From NCBI GenBank assembly GCA_036346395.1, contig CM070609.1, positions 24,735,223-24,799,222 on the forward strand: a stretch of DNA of 64,000 bases, in the 5' to 3' direction. Source of the DNA: Hsuehochloa calcarea. Its lineage: Eukaryota; Streptophyta; Magnoliopsida; Poales; Poaceae. Shown in pieces: positions 34,201 to 47,142 of this stretch. How positions within the stretch are numbered: position 1 is the stretch's first letter; each line of letters opens with the position of its first letter. The notes beneath the pieces are model-generated. The model was not told the DNA's origin. It searched no databases and saw only the letters and a list, made by a program, of their open reading frames with translations. The translations under genes were made by a program, and so were the position numbers.

Positions 34201-36525
34201 CTTAATGGGTTACATCACAAGAACAATGGGGCTAGGAGGGTCAAATTCTTCTCAAGGAAGAAAAAAAAAAAGAAGGACAAGGGTCTTTTTTTTTTTAATA
34301 CCAGTACCAAAACTCCTCGACGCGGCATGGTGTAATGGTGTTGGCAGGAAGCTAGGAAGAGCTATGGACATTTCAATATTAAGCCATCAACTTTTAAGTT
34401 GGACCACTAGGTGCCTTTTCTCGTCGAGTTTCTCTGGCACTTCGCGTATTCGGTGCGCCTTTTTTTTGCTTTCTTGTCATGCCCTTGTGTTCCGCAACTA
34501 TTCTTTGAGACAATCCAGAGAGTTTGGCTCCGAAGGCACAAAAATATTTATCTAGTTAGCCTCGTATAAACAACTCGATGTAGCCCACGAAGCACACCAG
34601 ATCGATCAAACAAAGCTCCGCGCGCAGAAATCGAAATATTATAGGCCAAAACCACGCGAAAAGGCGACGGAATAAGAGGCGTCTCGGTCACGAGACTCGT
34701 TGCGCTACACCTGAAAGCACCGTGCGCGATCGTCACGCGGCAGCGGCAGCGAAATGCAAAGCTACCACGACAACGACGGAGACAGGTAGCCTACGCTAGC
34801 GAGTAATTAAAAATTATATCACATAAATTAAAAAATAATATGAGTAAGAGATCATAGATTATTACCAATAGACGCGCAGTGCAGTGATAGAAAAGTTGAA
34901 GCAGTCTAGTCTAATATCGTGCACATCCATGTAGTGATCTTAGTCGATCATAGAACGTCTTTAGCCACCGATCGTCTCATCCAGCAGCCTCTCGAGTTCT
35001 CTACGTACTTCGTGAATCATCTTCGATCAGCACTGCAACGTCTCTACAGCATCTACATGTTCAAAGGTGAAACACTGTACGTCGGTGTGCTCGCACCAAT
35101 ACGCACAACAATGCCTTCGGAGAGGTGGAAGCTAAGGTTTCGGTGGGTGGTGCAACTCATTATCCCAACAACCCCATGCCTTCCCTTATAAAGAACTCAT
35201 AACCGATACAATCTGAACTATTTTGTTCCAACTTGTTGAGTGTGTGACCATGTAGGTTAATATGTAATTGGTCGTGGCCCGAAAATTTCTTTTCGATCAC
35301 TAGTCGGTAGCGGTTCCTAGCAGGACATAGTGACTCCTGAATACACTTAAATATCAAATTGGACGAATCTTATGCAATATGATATGTGACCAGATCCTCA
35401 TCACTCTCGGCCAGTTCGTAACTCCTTACAATCAATTCGTTTCTGGCCACGACCAATTCATAACACCTTATGACCAATTGGTCGACCAGTTTGTGATTAT
35501 GTATGACCAACTCACGACCAGTCCACATCCCTATACAACCAGTTCGTATCTGGTCCGACTAAACGACCTACTTGCGTATTCTCCTTTTGCCTCGCGATGT
35601 CTGGTCGAACTCCAAGTATGTATGTGTGTGTGTGTGTGTATCATCCATGATTGTTCATTTTTTTTCTCGATCTAGTGATAGATAACTTTGTGTGGTCGAC
35701 TCTTCGACCACTTGTGGCACGACCATACACTTCCTTTATCCAAACACATCGAGGTCCAGAGAAATCTCTTCTGTTATGCTAGGAGTGACAAATTCCATGT
35801 CCGACTAGTCGTATCCCTCAACATGTTTCATAGTATACCCGAAAGTTACCTTCATAACTACCCAATTATGAAGTAGCGTTTGGTAACCCTTAACTGTATT
35901 GTTACACATGTAGAAAAGCATGTTAATCTCAGATCTAAGAATTATACATCATAATTATTTGAGACCAACTGATGGCATATAGAAACATAAGAATCTCAAT
36001 AGTGTTTCAAGGTTAGTAATCCAATATCATGTTCTCTAACATGTGCTCACACTATTAATTCGATATCCACATATCTATGACATGTGAAACGTGGTCATCA
36101 TTCAATACATGTGTTGGTCTATAAGTCACTAGTGTCCCGATCAGTGATATCCAACCAGTGGTCCTTTTAGAATGATATCATACAACTATTAAAGAGATTC
36201 ACCAACAAGTTGCATACTTGCTAATATTTATAAGTGATAATTCATCATAACATTTATTCTATAACTCATAAACATGGACGTGATACAATTATCTCTATGA
36301 TTGCCTCTTACAGCCCCCCAAACCTTACATCAGCTCGACAACAAGAGGACAACATCCATGTACCACTCTCACGACTATATATAGCCATTCGTGTGACCAA
36401 CATATAGGCTCGGTCCGCCCTAGCCCACATGTCATTAACACGGTTGTTCCGTGATACTGTGATATTACTTAACCCGTACTGAAGCGAGAGAAGGGTTTGA
36501 TGATCATGAAGCGATTAATATAATC
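34201..36525. other. Intergenic, probable old retroelement debris
   Basis: No gene is supported. Between about 35260 and 35850 the sequence is strikingly rich in GACCA/TGGTC and CGACCA. An LTR-like tail may lie around 36320-36500 (TATATATAG near 36378, then AACCCGTACTGAAGCGAGAG), but no paired repeat was found. A (GT)n stretch is at 35620-35640. Confidence 0.4.
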
Positions 36526-36783
36526 GATGAGAGTGCAACTTACTAGATGGGTTCGGAAGCTGATCCTCTCCATTAGCATGGGCTAATGCAGATGAGCACA
36601 ATGACATGCATTAGGTTTTTCTCTCCACCGTCCGATCCAAAACGAACGACCTAGATGAGAGCGCAACTTACTAGTTGGGTTTGGAAGCGGATCCTCTCCA
36701 TTAGCATGGACTAATGCAGATGAGCACAATTACATGCATTAGGTTTTTCTCTCTATCGTCCGATCCAAAACGAACAACCTAGA
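36526..36783. repeat. 128-bp tandem duplication
   Basis: 36526-36653 and 36654-36783 are near-identical units starting GATGAGAG(T/C)GCAACTTACT and containing GATCCTCTCCATTAGCATGG and CGTCCGATCCAAAACGAAC. A few substitutions separate them. The following 36790-36920 is rich in CTACAGT. Confidence 0.92.
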
Positions 36784-38284
36784 TCCCGCTCTACAGTACT
36801 CAATAAACAATAAAATTGCTACAGTAGGTATTTCAATATTTCTACAGTATTTGCTACAGTGCTGCTATCATTACTGTTTGTACAGACTAAAAACACTGTT
36901 AAAACGGTGATTCTTTGCAGTGCAGCAGAGGGTCCCGATCCATTGGATTCTTGGATTCTTGCCCCTTGATTAGTATAAGGCCCCATAGCCCTAATGGCCT
37001 TCATTATCCCCATCATATATCCACATTGCTGCTAGTGCGTGACGACCTTAGTTTAATTAGTTTAGTACTTAATTAAAAGTAGGTACGTAAGCAAACTTTA
37101 ACATGCGTGCCAAAGTTTGTTTGCATCACCTTGGGTGACCAACTTGCATGCCATGTTTTTTTTTACTAAATCTTAACCATCAAGGTTTGGGTAAGTCAGA
37201 ATCAACATGTTTTTGTTGTCACATATGAATGCTCCTGTACTTGTGTAACTATTTTTTTTTTTTGTAACTACCTAGTTTTAATATTTATTTACATGGTAGC
37301 AAAGCATTACAGTACTCTACATCAGATTTTTTATATTTTGTAATTTTCTGCTTAAAGTTTAATTTGGGGGCAATCTGCATGTACATCAAACTTAATTGTC
37401 AGATTTAACCGAACACTTTCAAAGATTTGCAAGGAGATTTTAATGCACTGCTAATCTTTTTTGCTGCTTAATTAATTAGGTATTGCTAATAGAGATGCGT
37501 ATAAGAGCGAGAAATTAGGACCTATCCACATCAGTCCAATGAGAGGATAGTTTTTTGGAGGCAAATATGCACCCCAATAAGACCGCATCTGAACTGGCAA
37601 TAATTTAAGGAGATGTGAAGAGCTATGCTTTATGCCAAGAAAGAGATCTTTGTGCGCCCCTGCTAAAAAAAGGCTAGTGACCACAGCTTGCACGAGTATA
37701 CATACATGCACAAGGTGAAACGTATCCAGAAAAGCAAACCGGTTCGATTGGACAATGAGTTTGAGCTTGCTTGTTAATTTAACCTAGCATGCATTGATCT
37801 TCAGCTAGCTGAAGCCGGCTGGTTAAATTAGCTACAGCTTGTCTGACCGCCCCGTATCACTGTACTAAAATACATGTAATAGGGTTCCATTTCACTACAT
37901 AGGATCTGAGCAAGTTTTTTTATATACCGGTATGAATCACCTAGACTAGAGTGTCACAACAGAAACAGCCAATTAAGCAGGGGACAAACAAATCTCAGCA
38001 ACAAGAGCAACCGTAAAGAGATAAACAAACCGTTGATTGTAATTATGGCCATATTACATTCGCAAAACCTTTCATTTTGTGCGTCAGCCTAGCTAGCTAC
38101 TACTCCGCATGTACTTTGTACATCTCAACGGTATACAAGTACGGGATACAGTACTAGCTAGTATATTTCTTGGGGCCGCCCGGTCCGGTGTGAACGCGAT
38201 ACTCTTGACATCAAGAATCCCAAAGTGGATTAATTTACCCCTGCACGCGTGTGATTGACGGATAAAGAAAACCGCCCGTTTACT
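36784..38284. other. Intergenic, no gene seen
   Basis: AT-rich with T/A runs near 37250 and a cluster of CTACAGT-type motifs at 36795-36900. No open frame has recognisable features. Confidence 0.5.
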
Positions 38285-38700
38285 ACTCACTACCACCACT
38301 CGAGTGATCCAGTTTGGTCTTGTCTCGTGGAAAGGCAGGCAAGCCGAGGAAGTGACCGGCCGCGTCGCCATTGGCCCGGCGTGGGTGCGTGGGCGAGGCG
38401 CAGTACGGTGCCGCGACGTTTCGCGCTGTGGTTGGCCGGCGCCGCGTCGATCGGGGTGGGGCGCCTGGGCTCCTCCGTGTCCGGCACGGGGCTACGCGCG
38501 CGTCTCGCGAGCCCGCCCGGCCGCCCGGCCGGCCGGCCGGCTGCGGCCTGGCGCGAGGTGCGGTGGACACTCACGTCAGGTCTCAGGCGCATCGCGCTTG
38601 CGGCCAGGCGTGTGCTTTCCCGTGACCGATCGGACGGCACGGGACGGGACGGGACGGATTGGATTGGACTTGTGTGCCATATATGGAATTACGGATGACC
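38285..38700. other. GC-rich island without an identified gene
   Basis: Strongly GC- and CpG-rich, open in up to four frames at once, which is a composition effect and not evidence of coding. It includes (CCGGC)n-like and (GGGAC)n short repeats (38515-38545, 38638-38655). It could be a first exon or promoter island of an unrecognised transcript, a gene fragment, or foreign repeat DNA. Confidence 0.4.
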
Positions 38701-40389
38701 TTTGCTTGGTGCCTCGGTGTGCCACTGGTGGTACAGACCAATGATTTGGATGGAGAATTGGTGTTTGCAAGCATGGTATTGTAAATAAAAACAAGTGTGT
38801 AAAAAATGTGTTTTTTACATAGTTATTACTGTATTAAAAACAAAAGAAAATGCTTTTGAAAAACCACTGCAATGCTAAAAAGAACCTTAGGGTCTTAACA
38901 ATCTCTCCTTTTTAGTAACCCGTAAACCCGATAGTGTGTATGCATTCTTTATTGTTGTCCAGAGTTGAGGGTATATGTGAAGTCCTACCTTCTCTTTCTT
39001 TTTTTTTTACGATTACAAGGAAAACACTGGTACACACTAGCTAGTACGCACGTAGACACCTGCGAATGTACTTCTAGGTGCACCTATAGAAATACAGAGA
39101 CCAGAAATAAATTTGCGACCTCGCTCAGAGAGAGCAAAGAAAATAAAAGCAAGCTGGAGAGTGAATTCCACACTTGTTCTAGCCGGTAATTGGGTCAATA
39201 AGGACTACATAGATTAATTCTAAACATGAATTTTAGAACGGCCAAGGGTAGAATATTGTTCAATATCTAAGATTAGATACATAAGAAACTTGTTAGTATA
39301 TATGCGTATCAAATTCGCCTAGAATATACCATGGTACTAATAAGTGGTACAGATGTGGTGCAGCCATCACCGGATCCTGTTGTTGCCCACTAAATATCTC
39401 TGAAACCCTCATTCAGAGAGAGAATAAATCCTTGAAATCATAACACTACCGCACATGAAAGCAACCGACGCTAGCAAGAGTCTCGTTCGATCTTCTGTTG
39501 AATTTTGTCCATCTTCTTGGAACTTCTTCGCTTTCCACTTCTGCCTTGTTCCTGTGATTTGACTACCCCCACAATCCCTCCTCCGCTTTCTCCTCTGTGT
39601 TGCACATTTTAGGTCACAAATCATTCATCTAGTTGCCTTTTTGATGGGATCTTGGGTTCAATCGTTTATACTAATCCAGTGTATGAATCCTCTAAAAGTA
39701 TTTCTTTTCTTCCTGACCATAAACAGTCCAGCAGCCAGTGCCTTTAATCAACTGTTATTTGGTCTTGCATGCGTGCGTGAACCGTAAGCCTGTAGTTAGT
39801 AGTGCAATGCAGAGTTGACACATGTGGATTGAACATAGGATTTAGCAAAAGGGAACTTGTGTTCATCCCTAATCCGAATCGCATTGAGAATAGTATTATA
39901 CATTGTGGCACGAGTTGATTCTGCCCTTAGTGGATCGAAGGCAGCCGCCAGGGAACTATTTCCTGTGAGCAGCCAAGAACAAGCATGTTGCATGCGCATC
40001 CAATTCGGATCTCTATGGAGAACATTGTTTAGGAACAGATGAGATATCATGGGATTAGCTTGCATCTTTAATTTCCACTTGCATCTTTTCCACTTTCCAC
40101 TCCTGGCTTGAAAATTGCATCCATTCAAATCTCCTGCTATTCCATTCAAATGGAACCAACGGAGTTATATTTTAAAGGAAAAAAAAAGTCATACACAAGT
40201 CTAAATGGGATCTTCTACTACAAAAAACCGATTATTTAACACCCTCAAATTTGAAACCAGCACAGATCACCCCTCGACAGTGGTATTCAAAGTGATTTAG
40301 CCGCTTTGGTTGCTTGTGTGGCATTCTAATCAGCGTTAATACAATAAATTAACGAAACTGCTATTTCTCTATCGCATGTTTTTTCCTCT
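38701..40389. other. Intergenic, no gene seen
   Basis: Mixed AT-rich sequence. A minus-strand frame at 39796-40149 has no known motif and shares the interval with a plus-strand frame, so it is not called. Confidence 0.45.
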
Positions 40390-41170
40390 GATTTCAGTCG
40401 GTTTTTCGTCCGTTTGATTCGCTTTGAGATTTGTGTTTTCTTTTCCGGGTCCGCTCTTCAATTCCGGGTTTCAGTCGAACCCGTTTTGCTGCCGAACGGT
40501 CAGGCGTGTCCGAGAGAGACCTTGACTGTCTCAGTATGTGTTGTTTTTGAATATTTATTGAGAACCGTGCAGGTTTGCTTAACTGCTTGTCGCCTGTCCT
40601 GAGTGCGGACGTTTCGAGATGGGTTCACGGACGGAGAGCGCGGAGTGTTTGAGCGAAAGTCTCGAGACGGGGAGAGAAGCGATTTCGGAGCGGATTTTTG
40701 CTGGCGATTTTGGTGGTGGTGTTTTGGCGTCGGCGCCGGCGTCTTCGTCTTTTTCGTCGTGATTTTCGTCGGTGTTGGCGTGGTGGCCGGCTCCCGCGAC
40801 GGGGTCGTCATGATCTGCTACGACGGCGATGGCACGGCGGTGTGTTTGCCTTTCCTTCCTCCCGTTGTTTCGTTCTGTTCTGATTTGTGTGTGGACTATG
40901 GGGTCGCGGTTGCCCGTGGATCTGGCCGGCGGCCGTGCGCGGGCGCCTGGATTCTCGCGGCTAAGCGTCAAATTTGGGCGGATTGGCCGTGGCAGCCGTT
41001 GTGGGGATGCTTAGATTTGTTGCGTTCGTGCGGCTGATTTCTTTGTGCGTCTGCCGATAGATTGGCCAGTGAATCAGTGGATCCCAGTGTGCGTTGCGAC
41101 CCCAGCACCCGCGGTTGCGTCGGCGAGAAATGCGGAGGGAATTGAGCTGAGATGAACCGTGACATCAGAT
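40390..41170. other. GC-rich island upstream of the LRR pseudogene
   Basis: GC-rich from about 40600 to 41120 with long open frames on both strands (144 codons plus, 130 codons minus), none with family features. Position and composition would suit the promoter and 5' leader of the decayed LRR gene at 41.8 kb, whose plus orientation matches, but no start codon linked to LRR sequence could be found. Confidence 0.35.
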
Positions 41171-41819
41171 TGTACTGGGATTCGTAGGGCAGTTCGAGTC
41201 CTCAAATTTGTTGTTGTTCGGCTACTGATGTGTTGGGTCTCTGATATTCACTGATGTATTCGAGTCTCTCATCCTTAAAACTGGACAACAATCCTTTGGC
41301 AGAGGTAATGTAATGGTCTTTTCTCTGCATATTGTTTGTCTTTCGGCAAATATTTGACAAACAAATGGCCAGTATTTTTTCCTATTTATTTTGATAGTCA
41401 GTACTGATGTTGGAAGCTCTTGGTATTGGGCCCTGATTCCCTGACGGATGAAACTTTAGAAGTTAATCAATGTTAGTTGTTGAATTTACAAAAGTTCTTG
41501 GTTTAACAATTATATGTCTGACAAGCAATGGAAAATGGAGTAAGCAGCATCATGTAACTAAATTCTAGCCACTAGAGTAAAGCTTCAAAGAAGCAATAAC
41601 AACTGCTACATAATTAATGTTCTCTTATGCCAAGACATCTTAAATAGTACCCCATATTAGTTGTGTCAAGAGCTAGAATGACTCGTAGTACGAAATGGAG
41701 GGAGAATTAACTTTCGGATAGCATACATCAACATTACATGCAAATCTATGATAAACTGATAATATCCTGAATTTCATTTTGTGATATTGTAACACACTTA
41801 TTTATTCCCACAGATATCG

Positions 41820-42363
41820 CCCACTGATCTTGAGGTTCTGTCAAAACTTGAAGTATTGGATTTAAGTGGCAATGCATCTCCACTACATGAACCTTCTGCG
41901 GTTTACGCATTACATGACTATAGGAACTCTACTTGAGGTTGGAACATATGCAAATCATCTAAGCTATGGAAACCATTCTAAGAAAGCTTCTTTCTTTTTC
42001 TTTATCCACGAATAGACGAATGAAACTCCATGAATTTCCTAATGGTTTATTGGGCTTAAAACTGCAGCAAATTCTTGACCTGAGCCAGAATTCTCTTACA
42101 ACTGTACCAGAGGAAACTATCATGGTTTCTTGGCAAGGGAGACAAGATTTTTTCATGTTTTTGTAATTGATTTTTTTATTCCTGATACTGAACAGAAGCT
42201 CAAAGTTCATTTGGAAATGTAGCAAGCTGTACATGATGCGTCTATTTCAATTTCTGCTTATGCTAACTTTGCCGCACTTAAACAGGGTATCAAGGATTTT
42301 ATGTTTCTTTTTGAGCTTGATCTATCAGACAACAATATAACAACGCTCCCACCAGAGCTAGTA
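41820..42363 (+). pseudogene. LRRC40-like leucine-rich-repeat gene fragment
   Basis: Three exon-like pieces encode successive leucine-rich repeats of the plant LRRC40-like type. The first is 41820-41933 (TDLEVLSKLEVLDLSGNA, after a CAG acceptor). The second is about 42018-42120 (RRMKLHEFPNGLLGL, LQQILDLSQNSLTTVPEE). The third is about 42285-42363 (GIKDFMFLFELDLSDNNITTLPPEL). The LxxLxLSxN pattern is clear. Between the pieces the frame is lost (in-frame stop at 41933-41935, a shifted frame around 41960), and no further repeats follow. The intron-like gaps suggest a fragment of a genomic gene, not a processed copy. Confidence 0.7.
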
Positions 42364-42636
42364 CGTTGTTGGCTTTAATAGCCGGCCTAACTTGACAATT
42401 CTTTCCCAGTCTAAGATGCTTCCCTATGGTTCTTCTGTTTTTATTAACTACTAATAGGTACTTAATTAGCTGGCCTGGTGTTATATGATTTCTTTAGGAG
42501 TAAACTTTATTTAAGCAAACTTGTTGCCCAATTAATCTTTTGCCACTGATATTTCGGAACAAAATGGGTCTACCACATTGTTGTATTTTGTTGGTATGGA
42601 ATTTTATTTTGTCTTTGTTTCTGTCTTTGTTTTTGT

Positions 42637-45540
42637 TCAATATTTCTAATGTATGGCTAACATCTCATTAGAGTTGGTTTGGTTCATCATTATGATTAAT
42701 GTATTTACATGTAAATTTACATGTTTTTACACAATTATTATTTATGTAATTTATAATTATTGGGAATGTAATTTTTGTAATTCTTATTTATGTAATGTCA
42801 TATTCATGTTCTGAGTACAAACTCATGTATACATGATCATTCTGATTTCATCAAATGTCATTGTGCTGCATCCTGAGAATTGGGAGTATTGGTACATGAT
42901 CATGATTGTCTTTTTTATGTCATTCTCTAATGTATAGCTAACATCTCATTAGAGTGGGTTTGGTTCATCATTATGATTTTGTATTTACATGTGAATCTAC
43001 ATGTTTTTTTCACAATTATTATTTACATAATTTATAATTATTGGGAATGTAATTTTTATCATTCTTATTTTTGTAATGTCATATTCATGTTCTGAGTATA
43101 ATTACTGGGAATGTAATTATTGGAGCTCAAACTCATGTATACAGAGCCATAAGATGTAAATCTATCGTGAGATGAGTAATTTAGTACATGCTTTTGTTGG
43201 AAGGAAGAGATTAATTGTTCCAGTGCTAAAATCTTCAAGGACACATATCTAGCATGACTGGTATAATGGCAGATATCTGTTCTCTAGTGAGTGACATATC
43301 GAATCAGGGTTAACAACCGAGAAAAAATGTTCTTGCTAGGTCTGGTCAGATCTGAACAACAAAACACTAAGTTACTCAAGTGCTAGGTAGTCTCATACCA
43401 GTTAGTTAACTGAAAAAGGCAGTGTTCAATATCTCTAATGTATGGCTAACATCTCATTAGAGTTGGTTTGGTTCATCATTATGATTAATGTATTTACATG
43501 TAATTTTACATTTTTTACACAATTATTATTTATGTAATTTATAATTATTGGGAATGTAATTTTTGTAATTCTTATTTTTGTAATGTTATATTCATGTTAT
43601 GAGTACAAACTCGTGTATGCATGATCATCACCTCATCAAATGTTATTGTGCTACATCCTTAGAATTGGGAGTATTAGTACATGATCTTGATTGCATTTTT
43701 TATGTCATTCTCTAATGTATAGCTAATATCTCATTAGAGTGGGTTTGGTTCATCATTATGATTTTGTATTTACATGTAACTCTACATGTTTTTTCACAAT
43801 TATTATTTACGTAATTTATAATTATTGGGAATGTAATTTTTGTCATTCTTATTTTGGTAATGTCATATTCATGTTCTGTGTATAATTATTGGGAATGTAA
43901 TTATTGGAGCTCAAACTCATGTATACAGAGCCATAAAATGTAAATCTATCGTGAGATGAGTAATTTACTACATGCTCTTGTTGGAAGGAAGAGATTAATT
44001 GTTCCAGTGCTAAAATCTTGAAGGATCCATGTTTTTTTTCCATACATTTGAGCTCTTCTTGCATGTTTTTTCTGCCTTAGCTCCCTTCTTCTATGTCTTT
44101 TTCCCTTTCTATGTGTATCACATAAATGAGTGCATGAAAATAATATTTAGTTTTTTCAAAGATTGGATGATCCGAATGGTAGTATGGAATTTGCATCCGT
44201 TGGATTTATCTTTATTCTATTGTTTCAACCAAGTTGTGTATGTTGGATTTATCTTTATTGTATTGTTTCAACCAAGTTGTGTATGGTAGATTTCTTGGCT
44301 CATCTCAAAAAGGAAGAAAAAAAAAGGAGATATGTATTGTAGGCCATGTTATACTGAGACTTTTTTTAGTCATTTTTTTTTGTTTTGGTTTTGGCTTTGT
44401 TTGTGCATCACATAAATGAGTGCATGAAAAGAATTTTTTTGTTTTTTCAGCATTGGACAGATCCGAATGGTAATATTGAATTTGCATTTGGTTGGATTTA
44501 ACTTTATTGTATTGTTTCAACCAAGTTGTCCATGGTAGATTTGTTGGCTCATCTCAAAAAGAAAGAAAAAGGATATATGCATTGTCGGCCATGTTAGTAC
44601 AAGGAGATAAGGACATGAATGGTAGGTAATTTTTGTTAGATGTCTATTTGACTATTGACTGAATTTTCATTAAGCATATATATAGCATGACTGATGCAAT
44701 AGCAACCCTGTCACAATTTTGCTACATATCTAGCATGACTGGTATAATGGCAGATATATATTCTCTAGTGAATGACATATCCAATCAGGGTTGACAACCG
44801 AGAAAAAAATGTTCTTGCTAGGTCTGGTCAGATCTGAACAATAAAACACTAAGTTACTCAAGTGCTAGGTAGTCTCATACCAGTTAACTGAAAGAGGCAG
44901 TGTTCAATATCTCTAATGTATGGCTAACATCTCATTAGAGTTAGTTTGGTTCATCATTATGGTTAATGTATTTACACTATTATTATTTATGTAATTTATA
45001 ATGATTGGGAATGTAATTTTTGTAATTCTTATTTATGTAATGTCATATTCATGTTCTGAGTACAAACTCATGTATACATGATCATTCTGACCTCATCAAA
45101 TGTCATTGTCCTGCACCCTGAGAATTAAAAGTATTAGTACATGACCATGATTGCCTTTTTTATGTCATTCTCTAATATATGGCTAACATCTCACTAGAGT
45201 GGGTTTGGTTCATCATTATGATTTTATATTTACATGTAAATCTACATATTTTTACGCAATTATTATTTATGTAATTTATAATTATTGGGAATGTAATCTG
45301 AGTGTAATCATTGGGAATGTAATTATTGGAGCTCAAACTCATGTATCAGAGCCATAAGATGTAAATCTATCGTGAGAAGAGTAATTTAGTACATGCTCTT
45401 GTTGGAAGGAAGAGATAAATTATTCCTGTGCTAAAATCTTTAAGAATTCAGGTTTTTTTTCCATACATTTGAGCTCTTCTTGCATGTTTTTCCTACCTTA
45501 GCTCCCTTCGTCTAGGTCTTTTTCCCTTTCTTATTTTTTC
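42637..45540. repeat. AT-rich higher-order tandem array
   Basis: A block starting CTAATGTATGGCTAACATCT, with TTGGTTTGGTTCATCATTAT, occurs near 42645, 43433 and 44911. A sister block (CTAATGTATAGCTAACATCT or close) follows each about 260-280 bp later, near 42924, 43709 and 45170. A longer segment, CATATCTAGCATGACTGG...ACCAGTTA(A), precedes the second and third copies (43240 and 44722). A GAGCTCTTCTTGCATG segment follows copies two and three (44050 and 45472). Between copies two and three lies an inner duplication (44118-44330 and 44406-44600) with CATCACATAAATGAGTGCAT. So there are three long copies, each made of paired subunits. Confidence 0.85.
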
Positions 45541-46925
45541 TTTGAGTCGATCAATCAAGAATCCAGTTCATCCGTTCTTAATGGCAAAGTTCTCTGGTAC
45601 TCCAATATTCTGGGCTTTTTATTTTTCAATTGGGCTGCCAGAATGACGACAAGAGCCAAAATAAAAGTCAGAAATTGTAGGCCATTAGGATTAATGACAT
45701 GTTAACTTTTTACTTAATGGGCTTTATGAATGACAAAATAAAAATTGAAATAAAGGCCCATAATTCAGTAGTCTGCTTAAGAATTCTGACCCATTATTGT
45801 TTTACGGGCTCATTAAGCATGTTTCATGCTTCATTTTTTTGGCAACGTGGAAGCAATCCCAGTAAGCTTGTTTTGATCCTACGGCTCAAAATCTGACTGA
45901 TATACCAAAAAAAAACAGTCAACAGATATATAGACACTCCCATAAATTAAAGTGGAACCCACCAGAGAGAAGATAAGATAAAGAGAGACGAGGGAGAGAG
46001 AAGAGAGGGATAAAAATATTTCTGTTTTTTTTTGGTTGGTTAATTAATTTGGTGACTCACCATGTGAGGTGGATTGCTGCAGCCAATCGAGCCCAATTGG
46101 ATGTCACGTAAGGAGTAGTGTAGGGCCCAAAACCTTTTTTGAACGTAGAGGAGGGTAAATTGAACTGTTTCCTATTTTCAACCATTAAATAGGAAATCAA
46201 TGGTGGAGATGGTCAGATGAAGTTGAACGAGACACTGATGGTATTGCGCTCCGTAAATTTTCATCCACTTTCATCAATTTCGGTCTTTCTAGTACTAGTA
46301 AAGGAAAGGACATCAATGCATGCTTTCCTATAGCAACATTTTTTAAGGACCCTATATATACATTTTTGCCCACCTAAGTTTTCAGAATTAAGTACAAGTC
46401 CCTGTAATTTTAATGAAAAATCCTCTGATTCCTCATGCTTCGGACTTTTTGTCGTCAGTACAACAGCAAGTGATAATTTTCGTGAACAGAAGTCATTTTC
46501 TTCTCAAAGAGAGAGAGAGAGAGAGAGACGAAAGTGCAAACATAATAGACCGTATGATACAACATTTTCAATGTAGCCCTAACAGTGGCAGGCAAGGTAG
46601 CTAATGGAACCATAAATGTGGCAACATGAATGCATAGTGCACCGCAATTGGAATCTCGACCCCCAGCATATTATCATCTCGAGCCGATGGGGAGCTCTCT
46701 TTTTCTTTCATTCACTCATGGTCTCTGCAACTTTGCCTTGAAGTAGATGGTGCATTGGTGCCTCCTCAAAGCAAGATTTGTATATCCACCAATTTTTGTG
46801 GATGCCATTAATGTCACTCTCATTACGCAAATCTGCTAAAAAAAATGAATATAGTGTTGGCACAAGAATGGTTAAATGTATTTTGTCCTGAGCATGATAC
46901 ACTCATTCTCATTGTGTCTAAAATA
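45541..46925. other. Intergenic, no gene seen
   Basis: AT-rich with a (GA)n tract at 46509-46528 and purine-rich DNA at 45965-46010. No recognisable coding sequence. Confidence 0.5.
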
Positions 46926-47142
46926 CTACTACTTCCGTCTCGCTGTATTTGTTTATGGTCTCGGGAGCATCTGTCACATTTCTATCCTACTTAATTGCTT
47001 TGAAAAAGGTTAAGTGATTGTGATATATCATTTAATAGTAGTATGTACAATTATTTCTCATTAACAATCTCTTAGATTTAGTGTTTTCTTGATATGTATG
47101 TACGGTGGTTTGAGAACAGATATTATGAAAAGGAGGGAGTAC
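46926..47142. mobile_element. Stowaway-like MITE
   Basis: The left end CTACTTCCGTCTCGCTGTATT and the right end AAAAGGAGGGAGTA correspond to the widespread grass CTCCCTCCGT...ACGGAGGGAG termini, flanked by TA. About 215 bp, AT-rich inside, no coding. The ends are decayed, so the exact boundaries are approximate. Confidence 0.65.

Noticed and set aside
40579..41037. 144-codon plus and 130-codon minus frames
   Set aside because: Both strands are open over the same GC-rich DNA and neither shows a domain or codon bias. Kept only as a GC island.
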